Assembly: GCA_964653795.1 (NCBI GenBank)
Contig: CAZZHO010000030.1
Coordinates: 1-32,009 of the forward strand
Length of the DNA: 32,009 nt
Reading direction: 5' to 3'
DNA from: JAWPMT01 sp964653795
GTDB taxonomy: Bacteria; Bacteroidota; Bacteroidia; Cytophagales; Cyclobacteriaceae
In this document: in pieces, positions 24,893 to 32,009 of the stretch
Layout of the letters: each line of letters begins with the position of its first letter
Numbering within the stretch: the first letter of the stretch is position 1
Program-made: the position numbers and the translations under genes
The notes under the pieces: generated by a model
Seen by the model: only the letters and a program-made list of their open reading frames with translations
Database searches by the model: none
Told to the model about the DNA's origin: nothing

Positions 24893-26698
24893 TTACCCCA
24901 ATTCTGAATTTCTTCTTTTTCTTTCGTTTTCGTCGAGGAATATCTTTCGCATTCTGATGTTTTGAGGGGTTACCTCCAGATATTCATCTTTCTGAATGTA
25001 CTCCAAAGCTTCCTCTAGAGAGAATTTTTTGGCAGGTGCGATCTTTACGTTTGTATCTGATCCAGCAGCTCTCACGTTGGAAAGTTTCTTACCCTTTTGA
25101 ATGTTCACAACAAGGTCATTGTCACGAGAGTGTTCTCCAATAACCTGACCTGTATATACTTCATCTCCCGGATCCACAAAGAACTTTCCTCGATCTTGCA
25201 GTTTGTCGATGGAGTAGGGAGTGCCAGGACCATTTTCCATAGAAATGAGAGAACCGTTAATTCTTCCGGAAATATCCCCTTTGAAGGGCTGATATCCCTT
25301 GAATCTATGAGTCATCACCGCTTCACCACTTGTTGCTGTTAGCATGTTGTTTCTAAGGCCTATAATCCCACGAGCTGGAATGTCGAATTCCAAATGTTGG
25401 ATATCTCCCTTAGGCTCCATGATGGTCATTTCCCCTTTCCTTTGAGTAACCATCTCGATCACTTTCCCTGATAATTCATCAGGGACATCTACCACGAGAT
25501 GCTCTACTGGTTCATGTTTCTGACCTTCGATTTCTTTGAATAAGACCTGAGGCTGCCCCACCTGCAGCTCATACCCTTCTCGTCGCATTGTTTCAATAAG
25601 AACCGAAAGGTGGAGAACACCTCTTCCAAAAACGAGAAATTTGTCTTCAGTGTCCTGCTCTTGTACTCTCAGGGCTAGGTTCTTTTCTAGCTCCTTCATG
25701 AGTCGATCTCTCAAGTGCCTTGAGGTAACGAACTTTCCTTCTTTGCCAAAAAATGGAGAATCGTTGATGGTGAAAAGCATACTCATAGTAGGCTCATCGA
25801 TAGCGATCCTCGGTAATAGTGTCGGATTCTCAAAATCGGTGAGAGTATCTCCAATATCAAAATCTTCCAAGCCTACAACGGCACAAATGTCTCCTGCTTG
25901 GATTTCGGAGACTTTTTGACGTCCTAAGCCCTCAAATACTTGCAGTTCTTTGATTTTCACTTTCTTCAAGGATCCATCTCTTTTACTCAAGGCTAGTTGC
26001 TGACCTTCTTTGAGTGTACCTTGATATAGCCTGCCGATGGCAATTCTTCCTACAAATGACGTGTAATCCAGGGAAGTGATTTGCAGAGCTGGAACACCTT
26101 CTTTCCTCTCTGGTGCAGGTATATGTTCTAATATCTTATCCAGAAGCGGCATGATTGAATCCGTAGGATTTTGCCAATCTTCTCCCATCCATCCTTGTTT
26201 TGAAGAGCCGTAGAGAGTAGGGAAGTCAAGCTGATCTTCACTCGCATCCAATTGAAACATTAAGTCGAAAACCGCTTCATGTACCTCATCAGGTCGACAG
26301 TTTTCTTTGTCCACCTTATTCACAACCACTATTGGTTTTAGTCCAAGACCTAATGCTTTGCCCAATACGAATCGAGTCTGTGGCATAGGTCCCTCAAAGG
26401 CATCAACTAATAGAATTACCCCATCCGCCATTTTAAGGACTCTTTCAACCTCTCCACCGAAATCTGCGTGACCAGGGGTATCTATGATATTGATCTTAGT
26501 GTTCTTATATGTTACCGAGACATTCTTACTTAAAATGGTAATACCACGTTCTCTTTCCAGGTCATTATTGTCTAGGATCAATTCGCCTTTCTCTTCGTTT
26601 TCTCTGAAAACCTGGGAAGCGTAAATGATCTTATCTACTAATGTGGTTTTGCCATGATCGACGTGGGCGATTATAGCGACGTTTCGAATGTCTTGCAT
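24893..26698 (-). CDS. typA: Translational GTPase TypA/BipA
   Basis: A ribosome-associated GTPase of the EF-G superfamily, involved in 50S assembly and stress or cold adaptation. The 601-aa length is typical. G motifs: AHVDHGKTTLVDKI (P-loop), RERGITI (switch I), DTPGHADFGGEVERVL (G3), VNKVDKE (G4). The EF-G-like domains II, III and V follow, and then the TypA-specific C-terminal domain (FDIPARGIIGLRNNML, GTPYSIDKLQDRG, ending LDENERKRR). It has the ATG at 26698 and is monocistronic in this layout. It is convergent with the regulatory-domain gene and divergent from the S10 peptidase gene. Confidence 0.97.
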   Translation of the reverse strand: MQDIRNVAIIAHVDHGKTTLVDKIIYASQVFRENEEKGELILDNNDLERERGITILSKNVSVTYKNTKINIIDTPGHADFGGEVERVLKMADGVILLVDAFEGPMPQTRFVLGKALGLGLKPIVVVNKVDKENCRPDEVHEAVFDLMFQLDASEDQLDFPTLYGSSKQGWMGEDWQNPTDSIMPLLDKILEHIPAPERKEGVPALQITSLDYTSFVGRIAIGRLYQGTLKEGQQLALSKRDGSLKKVKIKELQVFEGLGRQKVSEIQAGDICAVVGLEDFDIGDTLTDFENPTLLPRIAIDEPTMSMLFTINDSPFFGKEGKFVTSRHLRDRLMKELEKNLALRVQEQDTEDKFLVFGRGVLHLSVLIETMRREGYELQVGQPQVLFKEIEGQKHEPVEHLVVDVPDELSGKVIEMVTQRKGEMTIMEPKGDIQHLEFDIPARGIIGLRNNMLTATSGEAVMTHRFKGYQPFKGDISGRINGSLISMENGPGTPYSIDKLQDRGKFFVDPGDEVYTGQVIGEHSRDNDLVVNIQKGKKLSNVRAAGSDTNVKIAPAKKFSLEEALEYIQKDEYLEVTPQNIRMRKIFLDENERKRRNSELG

Positions 26699-26717
26699 GA
26701 TGCTCGTAAATCAGCCG

Positions 26718-26725
26718 CAAAATTA
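26718..26725 (-). promoter_or_regulatory. Candidate -7 element (TAATTTTG) before typA
   Basis: TAATTTTG on the minus strand fits TAnnTTTG and ends 19 nt before the typA ATG. The nearest TTTTG upstream (26744-26740) is 14 nt away, shorter than usual. It is the only element I can support in the 297-bp typA/S10 gap; the plus-strand promoter for the S10 gene is not clear. Confidence 0.32.
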
Positions 26726-26995
26726 GACCTAATTCCTGCCAAAAGGTATTCTTACCGTTAAGTTTTCAAGATGCTTTCATTCTGCCTGAGAGAATGTTCT
26801 GAATTTCTTAATCAGTATTAAGAGTTGTTATGGATTTTATATTCTGGGATATACCTGAGCTTCTCACTCAATTGCCGCAAAATGGAAACTTTAGAAACTT
26901 CAATCAAAAAGTCCATTGTCTATACCATCCATCATAATCATTTCTTCTTTAAGGTGTATTGAAATTAGATTTAATGGTTATAAAGTTTAATTATC

Positions 26996-28483
26996 ATGCG
27001 AATCAAACTAACCTTTCTCCTCACGCTTACTTCATTGTTTCTGTTTGGTCAGAAACGAATGCTACCAGCAGACACCATGGTGTCCACTACTCACCAGGTC
27101 GTTATCAAGGGCAAGACAGTTCCTTATAGAGCGACTACTGGCACTCAACCTGTGTGGAATGAGATGGAGGAGGTAGCTGCTTACTGCCATTACACTTATT
27201 ATGAAAGGACCGATGTTAGGGATAAAGCTTCCAGACCTCTTTTTATTTCCTTCAATGGCGGTCCGGGCTCCGGTTCTGTATGGATGCACTTGGCTTATAC
27301 AGGTCCCAAAATATTGAAAGTGGATGATGAGGGCTTTCCAGTACAGCCATATGGTGTAAAAGACAATCCTAACTCTATCCTGGATGTGGCTGATATTGTG
27401 TTTGTAAACCCTGTCAATACTGGTTTTTCCAGGATCGTCGATAAAGAGGCTAAAAAAGAAATGTTCTTTGGGGTCAATGCAGATATAAAGTACCTCTCTG
27501 AATGGATTAACACTTTCGTAACTAGGGTCAACCGATGGGAATCGCCTAAGTATCTCATTGGTGAGAGCTATGGAACCACAAGGGTGTCAGGTCTTGCATT
27601 GGCACTACAAAATAGGCAGTGGATGTACATCAATGGTGTGATACTAGTATCTCCAACTGAACTGGGTATTGATGTAGAGGGCTCTGGTCGTAGGAGTTCA
27701 CCTATTGGGGCTGCCATTAGGGTGCCTTACTTTACGGCAGCTGCCTGGTATCACAATCAATTGCCTGCTGATTTACAATCAAAAGACCTTCTGGAGGTAT
27801 TGGATGAATCAGAAGAGTTTGCGGTAGAGGAGTTAGTCAATACTATGATGAAAGGTGGCTTTGTTTCAGAAGAGGAGAGGAATGCAGCAGCGGCGAAAAT
27901 GGCTAGGTACTCTGGAATTTCGGAGAAGGTGATTCTTCAGTACAACCTTGATGTGCCTACTGCTTTTTTCTGGAAAGAACTATTGAGGGATGAAGGATTT
28001 ACCGTGGGAAGGTTGGATTCGAGATATAAAGGGATTGATAAGAATGTAGGTGGCGTTAGGCCAGACTACAACTCAGAATTGACATCCTGGTTACATTCCT
28101 TTACACCTGCTATTAATTACTATTATAAGAATGTCTTGAGATTCAACACAGACGTGAAATACAATATGTTCGGTCCAGTTAGGCCTTGGGACAATTCGGA
28201 CAATAATACAGGTGAAAACCTTAGATTGGCTATGGCTGAGAATCCTTACCTCCATACCATGATTCAATCGGGTTACTATGATGGCGCTACAAAATATTTT
28301 GATGCGAAGTATACCCTATGGAGACTGGATCCTAGCGGTAGAATGAAAGACCGATTAAGCTTCAAGGGATATAGAAGTGGACATATGATGTACTTGAGGA
28401 ATGAAGACTTGATCCAGGCAAATGAGGATATTAGGGAATTCATACAGAAGACCTCAAGTGGTGGTAAGTCGGCGAAATATTAG
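26996..28483 (+). CDS. S10 family serine carboxypeptidase (COG2939-like)
   Basis: A 495-aa exported peptidase expected to trim C-terminal residues from peptides. Signal peptide about 1-19 (FLFGQ). The oxyanion-hole strand is ISFNGGPGSGS (about 84-94). The nucleophile elbow is LIGESYGTTR with Ser191. The catalytic Asp429 is in SGYYDGATKYF and His463 in RSGHMMYL. These match bacterial COG2939 carboxypeptidases, including the VNPVNTGFSR segment. No T9SS sorting domain is present, so a periplasmic location is likely. The MOSC gene starts 2 nt after its stop, so both should share a transcript. Confidence 0.93.
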   Translation: MRIKLTFLLTLTSLFLFGQKRMLPADTMVSTTHQVVIKGKTVPYRATTGTQPVWNEMEEVAAYCHYTYYERTDVRDKASRPLFISFNGGPGSGSVWMHLAYTGPKILKVDDEGFPVQPYGVKDNPNSILDVADIVFVNPVNTGFSRIVDKEAKKEMFFGVNADIKYLSEWINTFVTRVNRWESPKYLIGESYGTTRVSGLALALQNRQWMYINGVILVSPTELGIDVEGSGRRSSPIGAAIRVPYFTAAAWYHNQLPADLQSKDLLEVLDESEEFAVEELVNTMMKGGFVSEEERNAAAAKMARYSGISEKVILQYNLDVPTAFFWKELLRDEGFTVGRLDSRYKGIDKNVGGVRPDYNSELTSWLHSFTPAINYYYKNVLRFNTDVKYNMFGPVRPWDNSDNNTGENLRLAMAENPYLHTMIQSGYYDGATKYFDAKYTLWRLDPSGRMKDRLSFKGYRSGHMMYLRNEDLIQANEDIREFIQKTSSGGKSAKY

Positions 28484-28485
28484 GA

Positions 28486-29115
28486 ATGAAGATTCTCTCA
28501 GTTAATGTAAGTGAACCCAGAACCGTAGATTGGAAAGGTAAGGAGGTAGTGACAGGTATCTTCAAAAAGTCGGTTCAGGAGCCTATTTATTTAGGGAAGA
28601 CCGATGTAAATGGAGATCATGTCATAGATAGGAGGTATCACGGAGGAGTGGACAAGGCCTGCTACTTATACGGGTTGAATCATTACCCCTTCTGGCAATC
28701 CGAATATCCCAATCTGGAGTTTGACAGTGGCATGTTTGGAGAGAATATTACAGTAGATAACTGTGATGAATCTGCAATTTTGATTGGTAGCCTTTATAAG
28801 GTAGGAAGTGCTATTGTCCAGGTAGTTCAACCTCGTCAACCTTGCTTTAAACTTGGCTTGAAGTTTGAAGATCAGGGTGTTTTGAAGAAGTTTATCCACC
28901 AGGCTTTTTCTGGCGTGTACTTTCGGGTCTTGCAAGAAGGAGAAGTGACAACTGGAGACGAATTTCAGATCGAGCAAGAAGATGATCAAAATGTTTCGGT
29001 AAGAGATTTCTTCAATATGCTCTATGGAAATTTGGGTGACGAAACCAAGGCTACTCGATTAATCCAACATCCGGCAATACCTGAGCAAATGAGAGATTAC
29101 CTCGCAAAAAAGTAA
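28486..29115 (+). CDS. MOSC domain protein (YiiM-like)
   Basis: A 209-aa MOSC-domain protein. The domain is related to the molybdenum-cofactor sulfurase C-terminus, and YiiM members detoxify N-hydroxylated substrates using a molybdenum cofactor. Landmarks: DRRYHGGVDKACYLYG (about 49-64), FGENITVD (about 85-92), the conserved Cys in VQPRQPCFKL (about 119), and a C-terminal tail ending in a helical 'PEQMRDYLAKK' stretch. It lies 2 nt behind the S10 carboxypeptidase gene. The physiological substrate is not known. Confidence 0.9.
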   Translation: MKILSVNVSEPRTVDWKGKEVVTGIFKKSVQEPIYLGKTDVNGDHVIDRRYHGGVDKACYLYGLNHYPFWQSEYPNLEFDSGMFGENITVDNCDESAILIGSLYKVGSAIVQVVQPRQPCFKLGLKFEDQGVLKKFIHQAFSGVYFRVLQEGEVTTGDEFQIEQEDDQNVSVRDFFNMLYGNLGDETKATRLIQHPAIPEQMRDYLAKK

Positions 29116-29203
29116 ATATTCGTAACTTCTTACTTGATGATCAGTACTATTTGCAACTGTAAAGGTTTGTTTTAGTCTCTTTATCTAAGTCAACTACCAG
29201 GTC

Positions 29204-31570
29204 ATGCTCAAAAACTTCATCCTTGCTACCCTTAGAAACCTTCGGAAGAACGTTCTCTATACCTTCATCAATATCTCTGGCTTAGCCATTGGAATAGCCT
29301 GCAGTATTCTTATCCTGCTTTGGGTATATGATGAGTCTACGTACGATAGTTTCGTTCCTAAATCAGATCGATTGTATCAGGTATGGGTAAATGCCACATA
29401 TGATAGCGAGATAAACAGCTGGAATTCTGTTCCTCTACCTACTTATGAAGCCATGAAAACGGCTAATAGCGCCATTGCAAACTCTACGGTAGCGGGTTGG
29501 GGAGCTGATAGGCTCTTAACTTATGGTGAAAAGAGAGTAATCCAGCAAGGCTATTATGTTGGAGAGGAATTTTTGGACATGTTCGAGTATGAGGTAGTAG
29601 CAGGAGATAAAGAGTCCGCATTCGACGAGATAAACTCCATTGTTATCACACAAAAACTGGCCTCAATTCTTTTTGAAGATGAGGATGCAATGGGTAAGAT
29701 TATCAAAGTCTCGAATCAATACTCCATGAAGGTTACAGCTATTTTAAAAGACTTGCCGAGTAATTCTTCATTTGAGTTTGAGTTCCTCTTGCCCTGGACC
29801 CATAGGAGGAAAAACAATGAATGGGTCGAAAGAAACCACAGTAATTGGGGTAACTATTCATTCCAGGTATATGTGGAGTTAGATGATCCAGCCAAGGAAT
29901 TATCGGTGGAAGCAGCCATTGCCCCTATGCTCAGTGAAAATGGGGAAGATGATCTGCCAAGAGCTTTTTTTCTACATCCAATGACCAGATGGAGGTTGCA
30001 CTCGCAGTTTGAGAATGGGAAGGAATCCGGAGGTCGTGCTGAGTATGTCCAGCTTTTTTCTTTCATTGCTATTTTCATACTTATCATCGCCTGTATCAAC
30101 TTTATGAATTTGGCAACTGCCAGGTCTGAAAAACGGGCGAAAGAAGTAGGTATCAGGAAAAGTCTTGGATCAACCAGAGGTAGCTTGATTTTGCAGTTCT
30201 TAGGGGAATCAATAGTGATTTCAGCTATTTCTTTTACGCTAGCTCTGATATTGGCTGGAGTAGCCCTGCCGTTCTACAATGATATGGTTGATAAGCAGTT
30301 GGTTATTGATTTTCAATCTTCAACTTTCTGGATCTTCGCTTCGGTATTGGTTTTCGGGACCGGAATAGTTTCGGGAAGCTATCCTGCCTTGTTCCTTTCT
30401 TCCTTCAATCCTGTTATTACATTAAAAGGAACAGTCAAAGTAGGGAAAGGAGCTACGTTACCCAGGAAGGTTCTGGTCATTTTTCAATTTGCTATAAGTA
30501 TCCTTCTGATGGTGGCCACTATCGTGATTTACGAACAGATCTCTCTAGTAAAAAGTAGAGAGTTGGGTTATGATCAGGAACGCTTGATAAGCGTTCAGTT
30601 GAATGATGAGCTGACCGAGAAATATGAAGTGGTGAAGAATGATTTGGAAGCAACTACTGCTGTAGTGAGTGTGACCAAATCCAATAGCCAGATTACCCAG
30701 GTTAATTCCAATAACTTCTTAAGCTGGCCAGGGAAGCCTGAGGAACTAAAAGTAATGTTTGTAACGATTGCTGGCCACTACGACTGGGCTAAGACCATGG
30801 GTGTGAAGATCCTGGAGGGTCGCGAGTTTTCCAAAGAGTTCGGCTCAGATACTAGTGCTATAGTGGTGAATAAGGCAGCCATTGATTTAATGAACTTGCC
30901 AGAGCCTGTACTAGGCACTAATCTTGATCTATGGGGGGATAAAAGGAAGCTTATTGGGGTGGTAGATAATGTGCTAATGGGATCGCCCTATGAAGAGGTC
31001 AGGCCTATGTTTCTGTTTCTGGACCATTGGGGAGGCTACATTTCACTAAGAATCAGCAAAGAGGGTGGTTTGCAGGAAAACCTTGCTCAGATAGAATCAG
31101 TGTTTACCAAACACAATCCAGCCTATCCGTTCGAATACAAGTTTGCAGATGTGGAGTTCCAGAGGAAGTTTAATCTGATAAATCTTACCCAGAAGCTGGC
31201 TACATTATTTGCTCTCTTAGCCATTTTCATCACGGGTTTGGGATTATTTGGTTTGGCTTCATTTATGGCGGAACAAAGAACTAAGGAAATTGGAATTAGG
31301 AAAGTATTAGGAGCTTCAGTAAGCAGCTTGGTATTGCTTATCTCCAGAGATTTTACAAAGCTGGTGGCTTTAAGTTTCGTGATCATTGCCCCACTGTCCT
31401 GGTATGCATTAGATAGTTACTTAGAGAAATACACCATCAGAGTAGATGTCCACTGGTGGATTTTCCCTCTTGTAGGTTTGGTTGCATTGGGTTTTGCACT
31501 GCTAATTGTGTCAAACCAAGCTGGTAGGGCTGCTAGAGCTAATCCAGTTCAATCTTTAAGACAGGAATAG
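29204..31570 (+). CDS. MacB-like ABC permease with two FtsX domains
   Basis: A 788-aa inner-membrane permease of the MacB_PCD/FtsX type common in Bacteroidota. Layout: N-terminal TM helix (about 20-42) after LRNLRKNVLYTFINI; first periplasmic core domain (about 45-245); three helices with the first FtsX domain (about 285-405, ARSEKRAKEVGIRKSLGS); a linking TM (about 425-445); second periplasmic domain (about 450-660); second FtsX domain (about 670-785, EQRTKEIGIRKVLGAS); ending NPVQSLRQE. Such permeases pair with a separate ATPase and act in export or mechanotransmission; no ATPase gene is in this window. The substrate is unknown. It is 88 nt after the MOSC gene and 9 nt before the pseudogene. 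Confidence 0.93.
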   Translation: MLKNFILATLRNLRKNVLYTFINISGLAIGIACSILILLWVYDESTYDSFVPKSDRLYQVWVNATYDSEINSWNSVPLPTYEAMKTANSAIANSTVAGWGADRLLTYGEKRVIQQGYYVGEEFLDMFEYEVVAGDKESAFDEINSIVITQKLASILFEDEDAMGKIIKVSNQYSMKVTAILKDLPSNSSFEFEFLLPWTHRRKNNEWVERNHSNWGNYSFQVYVELDDPAKELSVEAAIAPMLSENGEDDLPRAFFLHPMTRWRLHSQFENGKESGGRAEYVQLFSFIAIFILIIACINFMNLATARSEKRAKEVGIRKSLGSTRGSLILQFLGESIVISAISFTLALILAGVALPFYNDMVDKQLVIDFQSSTFWIFASVLVFGTGIVSGSYPALFLSSFNPVITLKGTVKVGKGATLPRKVLVIFQFAISILLMVATIVIYEQISLVKSRELGYDQERLISVQLNDELTEKYEVVKNDLEATTAVVSVTKSNSQITQVNSNNFLSWPGKPEELKVMFVTIAGHYDWAKTMGVKILEGREFSKEFGSDTSAIVVNKAAIDLMNLPEPVLGTNLDLWGDKRKLIGVVDNVLMGSPYEEVRPMFLFLDHWGGYISLRISKEGGLQENLAQIESVFTKHNPAYPFEYKFADVEFQRKFNLINLTQKLATLFALLAIFITGLGLFGLASFMAEQRTKEIGIRKVLGASVSSLVLLISRDFTKLVALSFVIIAPLSWYALDSYLEKYTIRVDVHWWIFPLVGLVALGFALLIVSNQAGRAARANPVQSLRQE

Positions 31571-31579
31571 GAACATTGA

Positions 31580-32009
31580 ATGACTCCACTATTTAAAAAG
31601 TTAAATTTTAAAGATCAGGCTCACATTGTAAGTCTCAATCATCCGGAATCCTTCTATAGTGAGCTCGAAGAGATGGCTGATCAGGCTCAGATAATGCTCA
31701 ATCTGGACAAGTTATCGAAGATTGAGTTTGTAATTGCTTTTGCACAAACATAAGACGTGTTAGATGAGATGATCAATAACATTGTTTCGCTTGTAAAAGA
31801 TGATGCCTTAGTTTGCATATCCTAAGAAATCATCCAAGAAGTACAAATGCGAATTTGATAGAGACAATGGATGGACATTGCTGGGTGGAAATGGATTTGA
31901 ACCAGTCAGGGCCGTAGCTATCGACGAAGACTGGAGTGCGTTGCGATTCCGAAAAGTAGAGTTTATCAAGAAAATGACCAGAGGGTTTGCTATTAGCGAA
32001 GAAGGCAAG
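31580..32009 (+). pseudogene. Degraded gene for a small conserved Bacteroidota protein (two lesions, runs off the window)
   Basis: An ATG at 31580 opens a frame (MTPLFKKLNFKDQAHIVSL...) that meets TAA at 31751-31753 after 57 codons. The same frame continues sensibly (DVLDEMINNIVSLVKDDAL) to a second stop at 31823-31825. From about 31812 the coding sense moves to another frame (FAYPKKSSKKYKCEF... AIDEDWSALRFRKVEF...), open to the window end for 66 codons. The pieces join into one protein of about 140 residues, a family I recall from Bacteroidota with no known function. The first lesion looks like AAA to TAA, the second like a 2-nt loss (or 1-nt gain) near 31811-31814. A sequencing error could explain one lesion but less easily both. 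The gene starts 9 nt after the MacB-like permease stop. Confidence 0.75.

Noticed and set aside
18900..31570. A complete ABC exporter built from the two FtsX-type permeases
   Set aside because: The two permeases belong to different subtypes, lie about 9 kb apart, and no ATPase or periplasmic adaptor gene is in the window.
31580..31825. Programmed stop read-through or frameshifting to make the broken protein at the right edge
   Set aside because: Two different events would be needed within 60 nt. There is no slippery heptamer or following structure that I can see, and simple gene decay or sequence error explains it better.

Overview
The window reads as chromosomal DNA from a marine-type Bacteroidota, most likely Cytophagales-like. 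Evidence: C-terminal type IX secretion (T9SS) sorting domains on two large proteases, carboxypeptidase-regulatory-like secreted proteins, large two-FtsX-domain permeases, a SusD-free laminarinase lipoprotein, AT-rich DNA without clear Shine-Dalgarno sites, and TAnnTTTG promoter elements. Genus cannot be fixed from the sequence. I see no tRNA, rRNA, CRISPR, insertion sequence or phage gene.

Layout. 1-2490 (minus): the 5' part of a secreted seven-repeat beta-propeller protein running off the left edge, a strong terminator, and sucD with a well-formed promoter. 2678-3529 (plus): an alpha/beta hydrolase with its own terminator. 3590-18861 (minus): an uninterrupted run of eleven co-directional genes. 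In transcription order these are a NamZ-like muramidase, fmt, folA, an SDR oxidoreductase, a 1360-aa T9SS subtilase, a DadA-like FAD enzyme, a small lipoprotein, a 1229-aa T9SS metalloprotease, a cysteine-free thioredoxin-fold-like protein, a regulatory-domain protein and an iodotyrosine-deiodinase-like nitroreductase. Most joints are 1-41 nt, with one 4-nt overlap; the two joints nearest the 3' end are about 80 nt. 18900-20117 (plus): a LolC/E-type permease whose end overlaps the minus-strand GT2 glycosyltransferase (20095-20853). 20922-24885 (plus): HAD phosphatase, GH16 laminarinase lipoprotein, Xaa-Pro aminopeptidase and a second regulatory-domain protein. 24893-26698 (minus): typA. 26996-31570 (plus): S10 carboxypeptidase, MOSC protein and a MacB-like permease. 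The right edge holds a pseudogene with two separate lesions. The longest gene-free stretch, 26699-26995 (297 bp), separates divergent typA and the S10 gene; only a weak typA promoter element is visible there.

Theme. Beside housekeeping genes, the window is rich in protein and polymer breakdown: two secreted endopeptidases, an S10 carboxypeptidase, an Xaa-Pro aminopeptidase, an amino-acid oxidase-type flavoenzyme, a laminarinase and a muramidase. The most interesting unit is 5204-9975. There a lipoprotein that resembles only the propeptide of the neighbouring metalloprotease is encoded 9 nt ahead of that protease, and the protease gene is translationally coupled to a small secreted protein. 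I infer a protease with a free-standing, membrane-anchored propeptide mimic (inhibitor or foldase) and a helper; this is a hypothesis.
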